A stretch of 64,000 nt of DNA from Cryptomeria japonica (lineage: Eukaryota > Streptophyta > Pinopsida > Cupressales > Cupressaceae): NCBI RefSeq assembly GCF_030272615.1, contig NC_081414.1, positions 768,874,153 to 768,938,152 on the forward strand. Reading direction: 5' to 3'. Shown piece after piece: positions 22,400 through 33,922 of this stretch. Below the pieces are notes generated by a model that worked only from the letters and a program-made list of their open reading frames with translations, searched no databases and was not told the origin of the DNA. The position numbers and the translations under genes were made by a program. Numbering within the stretch: the first letter of the stretch is position 1; each line of letters begins with the position of its first letter.

Positions 22400-24150
22400 C
22401 CTGAAACTTTGTATACTATATTTAGACGAAGTGGAATAAAACCACAGTTTTAAACTGAAACCATATAACTGTCTTTCCATTCTATCATCACCACCATCTA
22501 TTTCCGTACCTTAAACATATAAATCTTTGAGCTAAAGGCTTCTCCTTTTCCTGCATATCATCATCATCTGCTTCCATGGTCATCTAAAGTTCATGTTTCA
22601 CAGATCTCAGATGACGAGGGTCGGAAGTTTGTTCTAAGACAACTTCAGGAAAACAATGTTGGAAGGAACCGCACTTGCTTTTGTTGAAGCGATTTGTAAA
22701 TAATTATTGATTAAAAAATAAAATCTCATGAATATGGTAAACTTACTGAAATCAAACTCTGCCAACTTGATTGCGGCTCTTTCATTAATCGCATCACGCA
22801 AATAAGCAAATGGACCCTGTGTTTATCCATCTATTTGGACAGCAAATATTACTAATATAAGAAAGCCAACCAAATAAACTCATTTTAGCTTACGTTATGT
22901 CTATGAAAATTTCAAAATTAAGTTCTTGAGGAAACTGGAAGGCAATAGACTCGGAAAATGGCAGGATAATATTGATTAACAAATTCTCCGCAGCAAATGG
23001 TAACCCAATAAATCTAACTTGGTGTGCGGAAACTCACCAGAATAGTGCTTCCCATTCGCTTTACCTCATGACCACAACTTGCGAATAATGTTTGGGGAAG
23101 AAGGTACCTATAACAATAATTATAAGATTATCATACACGTGGGAAGGGGCAGATGCATGCGGGTCTGTGCATGTTTGTTTGTTTATTGTTTTTTTTCTTT
23201 TTCTTTTCTTTAAAGCTGTTTAGATGCTGTCTGTTTATATATTTTCTGTGGTCCCATGCATATTGTGTGTCTTCCTATCTGTGTTTACATGTGTATATAT
23301 AAACAGACCCACACACTTGCCTGCATGCACGCTCACCTTTGCACACACTCAATCTGTTACACAGTGAGCAATGCGGAGACTGATATACTATTCCGATTGG
23401 ATGTTTAATCCTTTATTGACCAAAGCTTGTTCATTTTGAGTAATGGAATGACAAGTCCAAAGACAATACCTGTAATCAACCACGGCGGTAAGACATTTAA
23501 TGCAACTAAAATCATCATCGTGATCTAGTCAGAATTCATGAATGTTATGTAGCATGTGGCGGGTGCGAAAAAAAATTATGGATATCTTGGTTGATAAACC
23601 AAGCTATGCACTACTAGCTTTTATCAATACTTAAGTAGCCTGAATTATCAGACTTGGTGTGTGTCCAAGGTCAAATAAGCAAGGCACATACCCACTTTGT
23701 GATGTTACCTAATTGCATATTTGGGTTGCATGTAATGAAAATCTTTGCAGAGCTCGTTAATTTGTGTGACAATATAGGTCCTTGTGTCATTCGTGCCATT
23801 GTATAATTTGCTGATGCTAGGAAAGACGTTGAATTGATTCGTCTCACTTCTATTTTAGAGTCATTCTACAATGAAGCATAGATTGTTGTGAAAGGGGAAG
23901 TATGAAGAAATTAAAATAGAAGAAATAAAATTTTGACAACATGTCAAGGTAATATCTATGGAACAAGGTATTGATATTTTTATTTCTCAAATAAAATTAA
24001 TTTCAATCTTTACATATGTTGTTACCTTCAAGATAACAACCACCATCAAATTTAGAATAAAATAGTTTTTTCTTTAAAAAATTTAGGAATTATTTGTTAA
24101 GGATTTTTTTAATCAGGAGACAATACATGAGATGGAGAATATTTTTCTTC
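22400..24150. other. Non-coding sequence, nothing recognised
   Basis: AT-rich sequence with T-rich runs and TATATA patches (23190-23320). There is no open frame with protein character, no RNA gene and no clear element boundary. Confidence 0.5.
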
Positions 24151-24159
24151 TTTATTATT

Positions 24160-24620
24160 AGGACATAAACTTGAAAGAAGCTTAAAATGGGAAGCTAAAG
24201 GGATATTTATTGGTTTCACTTTTTGCATATCGGATCTTATGAGGATCTTCTCTACATATTCTATAAAATGTCATAGCCAATTAAGCCTTCAACTTTGCTA
24301 ATTTCAGCGATGCTTTTGCTTGCTACAAGCATATCATCAAGATGTAACACCAGATAATGAATAAATCATTTTTCAAACTTTTAAAGTAAACACAATGGTT
24401 ATACTCATTTCTTGTTTAGTTTTGACTCATTGGGAAAGAATCAATCTTCTTGTATCATTGCCTAGGTGATTGCTTCAAGCCATACAATGATTTTTTGAGT
24501 TTGCAAACAAAAGTATCTGTTGCGATCTTGAACACACCCTTCTGGTTGTTTCATATATATCTCCTCAATCAAATCTCAACGTAAAAATGTTTTTAACATC
24601 TAACTCCTCTAGCTCAAGAT
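24160..24620 (-). pseudogene. Ty1-copia reverse transcriptase remnant
   Basis: Read on the minus strand across several frameshifts and stops, the segment carries the RVT_2 signature in order. It includes an EEIYMKQPEGCVQDRNRY-like block, then KLKKSLYGLKQSPRQ, then NEYNHCVYFK, then a decayed LDDMLVAS-like catalytic region, then HKIRYAKSETNKYPFS near 24180. No LTR was found around it. It is an old fragment that cannot encode a working enzyme. Confidence 0.8.
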
Positions 24621-25229
24621 CAAGTAATGCAAATATAGATAAAGTACACCAAAAAATATCATATTTGTTCATTATTCCACTTAAAAAATTATTATATTAT
24701 TATATTTAAATTAATATTAAAGCATGATTATATTATTATGTTTAAATATATTCTTATCATTATATTTGTATGTTTCCATTGAACTCTTTACAAAAGAAAA
24801 AAAACTTTTACTACCAATTTTAAATTTTATTTTTTTAAGACAAAGGATCGAGACCCATAATATATATTATAGAATAGAGATAATATAAGATTACAATAGA
24901 AATAAGCCAATGTTGAAGGAGACAATCATCTTATCATCTTCAACACATAAAACCCAAAATGAATTCCATAGTAGAATTCAATACGTCCAACCCTAATCTA
25001 AACAAGAGATGATCAAGACTCAACCTTACACTCGAATCCATAGACTAGACTTCACATATTTTTAATACTCGAAAGGCATGAAAAAGCCCCGAGCCCACCC
25101 ATATATAGTTGAATATACAAAATAAAAAATCCTTGACCAATAGAAAACATAAATAACAATTCTTTCCAACCACGGGTTGCCAGTAGAGACCATAAGCATA
25201 ACCAGAAGCTATCCAAAACTGAAGCAGAG

Positions 25230-26130
25230 TCAATATGATACAAAACCATAAACGCCAACAGAAAAGATCACTTCGCGACTTCCTTGGCTGCATTCAAACA
25301 AAAAGCATGATTCTGTAAACCAAAAGATTAGACTCCATTTCCAGATTCTTGAGAAGAAGCAAGAAGCTATATCAATAGGCTGCGGAAATGAAGAGAAGTA
25401 CCCATGCGGATCAATCTGGACATGAGTATGAAGTTCCCATATAGCTGGAAACTTGTACAATGCAATTGAGAACAAAGGTTCTCCAATTTGGCCTGCATAC
25501 ACTTGAATCCAATTGAAGAACGGTGCAGGGGAGTCATAGCAGATACCATTTATGAAGGATAGCATCAATGACCTAGAGACTGAATCGTCAAGGATTTCCA
25601 ACCTATTCAAGAAACCTCCAATCCAAACGTCCCCAGAGAAGATATTATAGTTAGATAACTGTAAATTTAGTTCCTCCCAAGTGAAGAGGGATGTATGCAC
25701 AAAGGAACCAATTACAAACTTTGTAAAATCAGGCGACCGTGTCAAATCTATTATCATTGTTGCTAATCTGGACACAACCACAGAAGGAGGAACAAAAGGA
25801 TTCAACATCAACCAATCCTCTCCCAGTAGCATCCGCAGTGCCCATTCTACATTTACGCAGGGAATTGCAAATGCCTCATACAACGGTAAGCGATTTACAT
25901 TTCCTTGAGGCCAAACATTATGGAAGTAACCTTGCAACACAATTCTAGCCGCCATATCAACTGAACACAAACCAAGCCAATCTTGAAGAATAAGCAGTCC
26001 ATTCCCTGAATTAAAAAACCCCTGGCACGTGCTCGATTTGCCAAAAAGCCATATCCATCCTTACTTGTGCGAGTTTGCCAAAAATACTTCAGGAAAGGCC
26101 ATGAAACACCAAGTGTCCCGCAATGGTACA
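25230..26130 (-). CDS. Unknown ORF downstream of RNase H in LINE-2
   Basis: An open frame of 246 codons from ATG 25970, extendable upstream in frame, has convincing protein-like composition but no domain I recognise. It contains a VEWALRMLLGEDWLM block that resembles WRAMRLMFGEEFLV of the LINE-1 downstream frame (3430-2558). The shared position between RNase H and the 3' tail in two unrelated insertions suggests a lineage-specific additional ORF. Alternatives are chance similarity and host-sequence capture. An overlapping frame at 26170-25895 is probably a shadow. Confidence 0.45.
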
Positions 26131-26731
26131 CACAACAATCAAGAATAACATTGCCACACTGAAACAACATCCTTCAAAGTGGAATAGCAGTCAATCAAGG
26201 CACATGAAGGAGGCCAAAGGTACATCCAAACAAAGCAATTTGCACTAGAGAGATTACAACCCTTACGCCATATGTCTAGGCACGAATGTACACAAGCACG
26301 CAGAGGACAAAAATGATACCTAAACCAAAATTAATAAGGCTCATGTGAATAAATTTAACAAAGGATGAGAATTACTGAATGAGGTCAACATATACTTATG
26401 ATTCATCACACAATCATCGAAGAACTCCAATAAATAATGCATGAGTGATATGGCTTGTGATAGAAGATTGGAGCCGCCAAGGAAAGTATTGTATGCAGAG
26501 ATGCCACGAGAAAAACCAATAATTAGAGCCACCAAAGTAAAAAGCAATAGCTGAACTGCCAAGAACAAATGGAGATAGTACATCCTGCAAAAAACCACAT
26601 ATGTTAGGAAAAATGTATGCTACCCACAACAATCGGTGGGAATGTCTTGCTTGATTTTGACCTCGAATTCTGGAGTGAGAAGCCTCTCAATTTGGGAAAG
26701 GATTTTTCCAGACGCCATATCAGTTGAGAGT

Positions 26732-27298
26732 TCAAACATGCTCATTTACCAACTCCTCTTGAATTAATTTCTTCAGCTCTGCATTTTGCAACTCTTCTTC
26801 GGATGAGAGGATTATATTACCTTCTTGAATATTACACCCTTGATTTGCTAAAAGGTTGGCCACTCTATTAGCCTCTCTATAATAATGCGAGATTGAATTT
26901 TTTTGGATGATATAGAAATGACATCTTGGATGATATAGTTTATCCTCCAATTTGGCGATTCATACCCTTTCATGGCCAAAATAACATTCATAGAATCCCC
27001 TTCAATAGCCAAATTTTGAATTTTTTCCCATAGCAATTTTGATTCCAAAAAGAAGTGCCTTCGCTTCTGTTATATTATTGGAACCATTCTGAATTCTTGC
27101 TTTTCCCGCCTTAATGACATTGCCTTTATGATCTCTTATGACACATCCGATACCTGAGATACCTGGATTACCCTTAGAAGCACCGTCGAAATTCAATTTA
27201 CAAAAGTATGGTTGTGGAGGTCTCCATCTTATCTCCTTTCTATGCATCCTCTTGGTTGAATTTTGCAAAAGACTTCCTTTGAAGGGAAGTTTTATCAT
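26732..27298 (-). pseudogene. LINE-2 RNase H domain, frameshifted
   Basis: LNFDGASKGNPGISGIGCVI (first Asp), NNITEAKALLFGIKIA (Glu) and LAIEGDSMNVILAMKG (second Asp) are found in successive frames, followed by REANRVANLLANQG. The usual last Asp of the RxxNxxAD motif reads Asn here, and two frameshifts break the domain. The enzyme is therefore dead in this copy. Confidence 0.82.
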
Positions 27299-27606
27299 TT
27301 TCCATTCTTTTAAGATATCATTGTCCCAAGATATAAACTAAGAATCAACTCTCTTGTTCTTCATTGTATGAGCATTTACCACTTCTGAAATATTAGACAC
27401 TATTTTGAAAATTACCTTCTGAAGGCTACTAGTCTCTTCCTAAAGATATGCCTATTTCTTTCCCATCATATATTCCATATGATAAGAGCAAGAGTAACTT
27501 CCCAAATTGCTAAAAAGAAAGAATCTTCAAATAACCGCGACCAAGAATCAAATAATTTTTTCAAACTTGATTGCAATGGAGACTCCCATTGGAGTTTGCA
27601 AAGGGC

Positions 27607-27939
27607 CTATTTCCAATAATCTTGAGCAAAAGTACAATTGAGGAGGAGATGATCCACTGTCTCAACCTTCTGATCGCATAAGACATAATTGAAGGGTTGA
27701 GAAATACCAAGAGAAGAAAGTTTATCATTGGTCAGAATTCTGCCTTTTAAAACTAACCAAGCAAATGTTCCCGCTTTTTGGAGACCTGCTCCTGACCAAC
27801 AGAAAGAAAAGCCCCTAGCTTTACCTCCCAAATTTGAGTTAAGAATAGTTTTGTAACCCTGTTTAACTGAGTAGGAACAAGAACTGGAAGGTAACCAAAC
27901 ATTTTCATCCTTCGAGTTATTGAAATGAATCATTCTCAT
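27607..27939 (-). pseudogene. LINE-2 zf-RVT (reverse-transcriptase-associated) region
   Basis: A 110-codon frame has the typical zf-RVT layout: a YSVKQGYKTIL start, WSGAGLQKAGTFAWLVLKGR, then CDQKVETVDHLLLNCTFAQDYW with the Cys and His residues kept. It lies between RT and RNase H as in other plant LINEs. Confidence 0.82.
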
Positions 27940-28436
27940 AGTAAGTTCCTACAATAAAATTTGTTTATAAAGACAAGGAGCAACAACCTTTGAAAAAGCT
28001 TTCCATTTTACTGACCAAAAACCATCCAACCAAGAGCTCTGAAAATAATCTTTGACCAAACTGCCCCAAGAAGATTTCAGAATATTTTTCAAATCCTCCA
28101 TTCCTTGAATATGCTCTAAGGGGGGGTGACCATTCCAAGAGTCCTCCTAGAATCTTGCTGATTTTCTATCATGAATCACCCAGGATAGATTTGGTAAGAA
28201 AATCTTCCTGCATTTCAACAAAAACTTCTGCATTTGTGAGCCTGAAGGAGGATCTAGAATGGTAAAAATTCTTTCGACTCCTCAGAGTCTAAATACTTGG
28301 CTCTAATGATTGAACCCCAAATTGAATTCATCTCTTTGTACAACTTCCATACAAGCTTACCACCCAAAGATAAATTTCTTTCCTCAAATTTGTGAATACC
28401 TGCACCCCCAAGAACCTTAGAAGAACATACACTATC

Positions 28437-28541
28437 CTAGGCTAATAAATGGGCTTTGTTTTTGGCTTCTTTGTTACCATTCCAAAGAATTTTTTTAAGT
28501 AACGATTCAAGTTTTGATTTAATCATCTTCGGCATAGGTAG
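28437..28541 (-). pseudogene. LINE-2 RT C-terminal piece, downstream side of the nested insertion
   Basis: The frame reads FVLPMPKMIKSKLESLLKKI then LWNG, the end of the LINE RT thumb region. It joins in frame with 30440-30357 once 28558-30340 and one TSD copy are ignored. This shows the nested element inserted into an already truncated LINE. Confidence 0.82.
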
Positions 28542-28557
28542 AACAAACATGACATAA
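28542..28557 (+). repeat. Left target-site duplication of the ORF1-only element
   Basis: AACAAACATGACATAA is identical to 30341-30356. Confidence 0.9.
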
Positions 28558-30340
28558 GCTCTTGACAAAATATGGAAGCCCTCCCACTCCCCTTCAACGA
28601 CTCTCCCGACTCTCAAAATTTGAATGATGTTGCTGCTATTGGTGTCAGGAATGGCGTGTGGGCCTCTGCTCTGATGGTGCTCGTTTCTGCTCACGTGCCC
28701 TCGTTCGCAGATTCCCCCCCCCAACCTGGCATGGGGGCTGTTGGCGACCTTCCCACACCCTCTTGCTATGTGTCGGTTCTTCCTGGTTTAGCTATTGTGG
28801 TCGATGTATCTCCTAGCACAGCTTTGGCTAGCTCTGACCCTCCCCCTCCTCCCGTGGGATCTAGGTCGGGGGGTCATCCCACTGCTAAGGGAATTGCTGC
28901 TGGGTGTTCTTCGGCTATTGCTATTGCTGGAAAGGGTGTGGATGCCTAGGTCTTGGTCCCTCCCATACCTCCTCCTCTTACTGGTAGAAGAAGTTATGCT
29001 CGTGCGGCTATGACTACTACTATTAAGGGGGTTCATCCCCTTCCCTGTGCCAAATCCTCCCCTGTGGTGGTTTGTGGCCAGAATGTTGTGGATAATATTG
29101 ACTTCTATCAGAGTAATGCATTGATGTGCAGATTTTCTGGGCTCTGGCCTTCTCTTCCAGACCTCCATCGTTGGGTGAGTGACTCTTGGAAACCCCTAGT
29201 TGCTCACAACATTGAGCTCTTTCCTTGTGGGAAAGATTTTTTCATTGCATCCTTTACTTCTTCCTTGGATAAAAACTTGGTGTTGGACAAGTTTTGGGCT
29301 TGGGGAGATCACTCTCTATCTGTCAAGCCTTGGATCACCTCTTTTAATCCCCTTACTGAATCATTGTCTGTGCGTCCAATATGGGTCTGCCTTCCTAATC
29401 TCCCTCTCCATTTTTGGGAACTTCCTGCTACGAGGCCATTGGCAACTCCATTGGTTGTTTCTTGAAGGTGGATAAGGCCAAGTCTTCTATGGGGCACTCT
29501 ACCTTTGCTCACTTTTTAATCGACATCGACATCTCCTCACCTCTCCCTAAGGATGTTGTTCTTATGGTTGGGGATAGGCATTGGTCTCAGCCGCTGGATT
29601 ATGAGGGCCTACCCTTCCGCTATCAAAAATGCTTCTCAATGGGACATCTTGCTTCAGACTGTTCTCTTCCTCGTCATAGGGGTATTGCTACTTGGTGGAA
29701 AGATTCCACTATTGACCATTTGACTGTCAATGCATTGGATTCTACTAGCTCCTCTCATGAGGATGTTGTTTCCTCCTGTGATGAAGAGCCTCTCAATGTT
29801 GCTGAACCTTCTATTGATTCTCTCATTGCTGTTCTGCAACCTTGTTCTACTTCTATTGAGTCTACTTCTGGTGCTACTCTGCCTCAACAACCTACTTTTG
29901 CATCTACTCTTGATGTTGATACCTCTACTGTCTCTTCTCTTGTTGTTGTTCCCCTGCAATAGTCTATCGCTATTTCACAACATCCTGTTGCGGTTCTACA
30001 ACAACACTCTGCAACTGCTTCTGTTCACAACCCTACAAAATCACTCTCACTTGATCTCTCTCTTGGTCCTAACGAATGTATCACTTGGACTGTGGTTCCT
30101 CACAGGCGGAAGGGGAGGTCCTCCCCCCTTGTCCAAACCTCTCCCTCTCAAGGCTTGGGTGTCTCTTCCCCTCCTTGAGTTGGGTCTGGTTAGTTTTTTG
30201 GTCTGACAAGCTTCCCTGTTTGCCTGTCTAACCTTGTTGTTGGGGGGATTGCTCCCTTGGTTAGTTTTTTTCTTCTTTTTGATAGTCTCTAGCTATGTTA
30301 ACGGTCGATGCCCTAGTTAACGCTACTTTTTTAATAAAAA
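28558..30340 (+). mobile_element. ORF1-only LINE derivative (HAL1-like), nested in LINE-2
   Basis: A 1.78-kb insertion lies between perfect 16-bp target-site duplications and ends in TTTTTTAATAAAAAAAC. It holds only a LINE ORF1 and a 3' UTR typical of plant LINEs (GTTAACGGTCGATGCCCTAG near the end); there is no RT. The ORF1 ATG is about 14 bp from the 5' end, so the 5' end looks nearly complete. This suggests mobilisation of an internally deleted or ORF1-only transcript by RT supplied in trans. Confidence 0.85.
28572..29962 (+). pseudogene. LINE ORF1 (DUF4283-like, zinc knuckle), frameshifted
   Basis: The frame starts at ATG 28572 and has a stop at 28947. It continues with a GRRSYARAA motif and a DUF4283-like core (ALMCRFSGLWPSLPDLHRWV, then SVRPIWVCLPNLPLHFWEL). 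A frameshift near 29430 leads into YEAIGNSIG, then LPFRYQKCFSMGHLASDC, a CCHC knuckle whose first Cys reads Tyr. A Ser/Thr-rich tail follows. ORF1p of plant LINEs binds RNA and packages the transcript. This copy is broken by at least one stop, one frameshift and the lost Cys. Confidence 0.8.
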
Positions 30341-30356
30341 AACAAACATGACATAA
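30341..30356 (+). repeat. Right target-site duplication of the ORF1-only element
   Basis: Second copy of AACAAACATGACATAA, directly after the A-rich tail. LINE-2 RT sequence resumes at 30357. Confidence 0.9.
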
Positions 30357-30440
30357 TTTGGAATTGTTGCCAGCAATGTTTTGATCAACACAATTCTTCT
30401 TGCTAATGAAAGCCAAATATTTTTCCAAGATGCTATCCTG
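30357..30440 (-). pseudogene. LINE-2 RT piece, upstream side of the nested insertion
   Basis: On the minus strand this reads RIASWKNIWLSLARRIVLIK then TLLATIPNYVM, a typical LINE RT stretch just upstream of the thumb. It ends abruptly near 30440 at the truncation point of LINE-2. Confidence 0.8.
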
Positions 30441-30689
30441 TTATATTTTTATATTTCTATTAAACTCTTGACAAAAGCAAAAAATCTATTAAGACTACAT
30501 TATTATTATTAAATTATTATATCATTATATTTTTATTTTATATTTGTTCTCCCTTGTCTTTGAGAAAAAAAATGGATTTTATGTAAGGACACTTTCAATC
30601 TCTTATAATTAATAATATTATTTTTAATATATTTTTATACTACAATTTTTTATATTATATATTTAAAACAATGTAGATTTTTTTTTTTG

Positions 30690-31747
30690 TTTGTTTATGT
30701 ATGTATGCATGTATACACAACAACTAAAAAATTGGGGGAATAGTTTGAGAGAAATCCTACAAGCAACCACTAGCTTAAGATCAATCACAAATCAACTCCA
30801 ATCATAAGAACAATAAAAGGAAGCATTTGAAATTGAACAAAGCAATAACGAAATAAACATAAATCAATTGAGCAAACCATATGTTGAATACGATGCTTGT
30901 GCCTCCATTGTTTTTTTCCTTCTTGTGGCATATGATGGTAGTGGCACAAATTCAAAGAATGTGGTTGATCATGATTGAGAATGATGTTAGATTTATAGAT
31001 TTTTTAGATTCAAATCGACAATCAGGATTGATTTGATAATATAAAGATCAATGGTGGAGAATTAGTGAGACAAGGTAGTTGGGAGATCATCACTCAATGT
31101 GATTGAATTGATTGGCAAGTTAACTGATTTGATCAACTTAAGTTGTGGATAGATGAGTTAGAAAAAGTGATTGATGAGTCAAAAGACATGAGAGTTAGTG
31201 ATAGTTAGCTATTTTTGACATGTGATGTAGGAAAACGAATGAAATTAGCATTTTGATTAATTTGGAGAAATTTAGTTTTCAAAATGTACAAGAAATGAAA
31301 TGAAATGAAATATGAGAGAAATTAAATTAGATTGAAATATGAGAGAAATTAAATTAAATAAATTAAGAGGACATTATTAGCTAATTAAATAATTTGAGGT
31401 TTTTATTTAATTATAAGAAGATAATGAAATTAATTTAATTAAATAATAAAGATGATTTAATTAAAGTGCATAAAGAGTATTAATTAAATAATAAAATAAT
31501 TTAATTAATATTAAAGAAATATTAGCTAATTAACTAATTAAAAATTATTTAATTATGGAGTTGGAGAGAAATTTGAATTTTGAATTTGAAATGGTAGAAT
31601 AAAGTCAAATTAATTAAATAAGATTATTTTGAATTTGAAATTTTAGTTTAGAAGAATAAAGTCAAATTAATTAAATAAGATTATTTAATTAATAAAAAGA
31701 AATAATGAGTAAAATTAGTATTAAAGTGCTAAAATAAAACCCCTACA
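30690..31747 (-). mobile_element. AT-rich LTR remnant related to the element A LTR
   Basis: On the minus strand the segment begins TGTAGGGG at about 31747 and is filled with TTAATTAAATAATT words. It carries AAATCTATAAATCTAAC near 30991-31005, close to the AATCTATAAATTCAAC of the element A LTR. It has no coding potential. The right end and the rest of its element were not found. Confidence 0.45.
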
Positions 31748-31928
31748 CGCTACTCTGATGCCTGAATGTGCTACGCTGATACTTCTATGTGCAGAGATAT
31801 TAAGAAAAGTTATGCGCTAAAAGGAAGCTCAAATGTGCTGGAAGATGGGTCCTATGCGCTAAAGGAGTATTCCAATGTGCTTGCAATCCTTATCCTGCAC
31901 AAAAAATGATGTTATTTTAGGGGTTGAG

Positions 31929-31945
31929 CCCCACGGTGGGCGCCA
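31929..31945 (-). promoter_or_regulatory. Primer-binding site beside LTR C
   Basis: The minus strand reads TGGCGCCCACCGTGGGG, a primer-binding site type common in Tat-lineage plant gypsy elements. It lies 8 bp outside the LTR end, on the side away from element B. Confidence 0.7.
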
Positions 31946-31953
31946 GAAATTTA

Positions 31954-33413
31954 TGCGGGAAAATGCAGTGACCAAAACGAATAACTCGAGATCAGAAGAC
32001 CCACATACCAATGAGACTCTTGGTGCAATTATATGAACTAATTGAATTAGTTCAACTTCCCAAGGGGTGTCCCATTGTTCTCTATCTCACAAGATCCCTA
32101 AAGTCAATGTTTTGCTCTCAGATCATTGAGCAAATGACTAAGGAATGACAATTCCAAGAACGAGTGATGTTTGATCTACATGCATGAATGTATTTATAAG
32201 ATCTATATGATGTGCTTAAAACTATGATGATTAAGTTAAGATGAAGATAGTGATATGATAAAAGATTAACCAATTATCCTAACATGATATACCAGCCTAG
32301 CATGAATATTCTATGATATGAAAAATGTTTCTAAATGCTATTATGATGATTTAACAAAGAGAGGCTAAAATGCTTAGTTAATTAGGCTATAATGTGGATG
32401 CATAAAGACTTGGAGATTATTGAAAATGAAGAATGAGAGCTCTATTTATAGGGAAAATAGGACAATGGATGGTTAAGATTGAATAATATTAACAAGGGCT
32501 AGGATTGAAAGTTAATCAATCCATGTTTACAATTCTCACCAATGAAATGGTGACAATTGTCAACAAGAGGTTGCTTGAGAGGAGATGCAAGAAGCATTAA
32601 ATGCCTGAGAAGACATGAAGGTTACCTTAGGAGTTAAGGGTTAAGCTTAGGTTAGAGTTATCTAGTGGATAAAGCTTTTACCCAAGGGGTAAACTCTTGT
32701 GCAAGGGTTAATAGGATAACCAAGGTTAAAGCCATGAATGCTTGATGAGACCCTTTAGTTAGAAGGATGGTTAAGTTAGAGGAAAGTCTCTAACCAAAGG
32801 TCAAAGATGAGTTAACCATTAATGGTAATGTAAGAGCCTTTAATGGTTTGGAAGACTTTAGAGGTTAACCATTGAAGACACAAAGCCTTTAATGGTTATT
32901 GAAGACTTTGGAGGCTTTGAGAAGTGACTTCCCTTTGCTTAGGAATGTGACATTAATTAGGAGATGAATTAGGCGAAATTGGAAGTGATTAGAAGAATCT
33001 AGAAGGGGTTTACGAGGCAAGTGGGAGATGTAGGAAAATGCAAGTGGATGAGGGAAAATGATTTCAATTAAAATAAAATTTCTTTATTTCAACTAAAATA
33101 GATGCAACTTGCATAAATACAAGTGGGGGGATTTTAATAAATAAATTAGATTTATTTATTTGCAAGGATCAATTTAATTAAATGTAAATTTAATTAAAAA
33201 GGGAGAAAGGAGATTTAATTAAATAGAGTGATTTATTTAATTAAAGGCTAGAAAAGGTCTAGGTGAATTTAATTAAATAAATTGAGTAATTCATTTAAAC
33301 AAATAGATGAAAATGAAAAAAATAATTAAATAGAATTTAATTAATAGGAGGAATGTGGTTAAAATAAATATTAAATATTTATTTAGCAAAGTGGTTAGAT
33401 TTATATGTCTACA
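31954..33413 (-). mobile_element. LTR C, 3' LTR of Tat element B (1460 bp)
   Basis: Read on the minus strand the LTR starts TGTAGACATATAAATC at 33413 and ends CCCGCA at 31954, that is TG...CA. It is bordered by a PPT on one side (33414-33427) and a PBS on the other (31945-31929). Internal sequence thus flanks it on both sides, the arrangement left by unequal recombination between LTRs. A candidate TATA context was not located with confidence. Confidence 0.75.
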
Positions 33414-33427
33414 TTTTGCCCCTCTTT
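33414..33427 (-). promoter_or_regulatory. Polypurine tract of Tat element B
   Basis: The minus strand reads AAAGAGGGGCAAAA immediately before TGTAGACA. It is the second-strand primer site and shows that element B runs on the minus strand. Confidence 0.8.
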
Positions 33428-33834
33428 GAAGTGACGTGTGTGCAAATGTTGATTGAAAGAAAATTGTTGGATATGCCACCAAAATTTGATCAATATGATG
33501 TTGTGTGTCAAAGTTGTCGATATGATGCCCCAGATGTAGGTTTGATGAACGATATTGATGATGCCCCCTCGGGAGATGAATCAAGGATTTAGTGAAAATT
33601 GTAAAGTTGATGAGCATTTTTGAATTTATTGCGATATGAGAATATTGAATGCATTGTATGCACATTATTGATTCATCTCCCGAAAAAAATGATGTTGATG
33701 AGGTTTAAAAATGAAAAAGTGGGAGTAAAATACATGGCCCACTTATTAACCCTTTGATTTTACCCTATTAAAAGGTAAAAAGTGACTTTGAAAAATCATT
33801 TGCACACTTGTCTCTTTGTGATTGTGACATTCAG

Positions 33835-33922
33835 AGCTCTGACTACAATGTCGATTCCATACTCCTCGCACCAATTTGAGTGCGTCAGGTGATACTGGAG
33901 ATCCGCCGCATATGGCCCACCA
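33835..33922 (+). pseudogene. Possible first exon of the element B antisense ORF
   Basis: A stretch holding CTCGCACCAATTTGAGTGCG ends at CACCA|GTAAGT, a consensus splice donor. It lies on the + strand between the PPT and the minisatellite. No protein family is recognisable; the call rests on position and on matching donors in elements A and D. Confidence 0.3.

Larger units (their letters stand above)
24790..30440 (-). mobile_element. LINE-2: 5'-truncated non-LTR retrotransposon, split by an ORF1-only element
   Basis: On the minus strand the order is: end of RT (30440-30357, then 28541-28437), zf-RVT (27939-27607), RNase H (27298-26732), a long unknown frame (26130-25230), then a 3' end with an A-rich tail near 24835. 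RT is truncated at its 5' side. An imperfect repeat of about 43 bp flanks it (about 24759-24805 and 30440-30490, with core ACTCTT(T/G)ACAAAAG). This may be an old, diverged target-site duplication. Many frameshifts show it is inactive. Confidence 0.8.
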
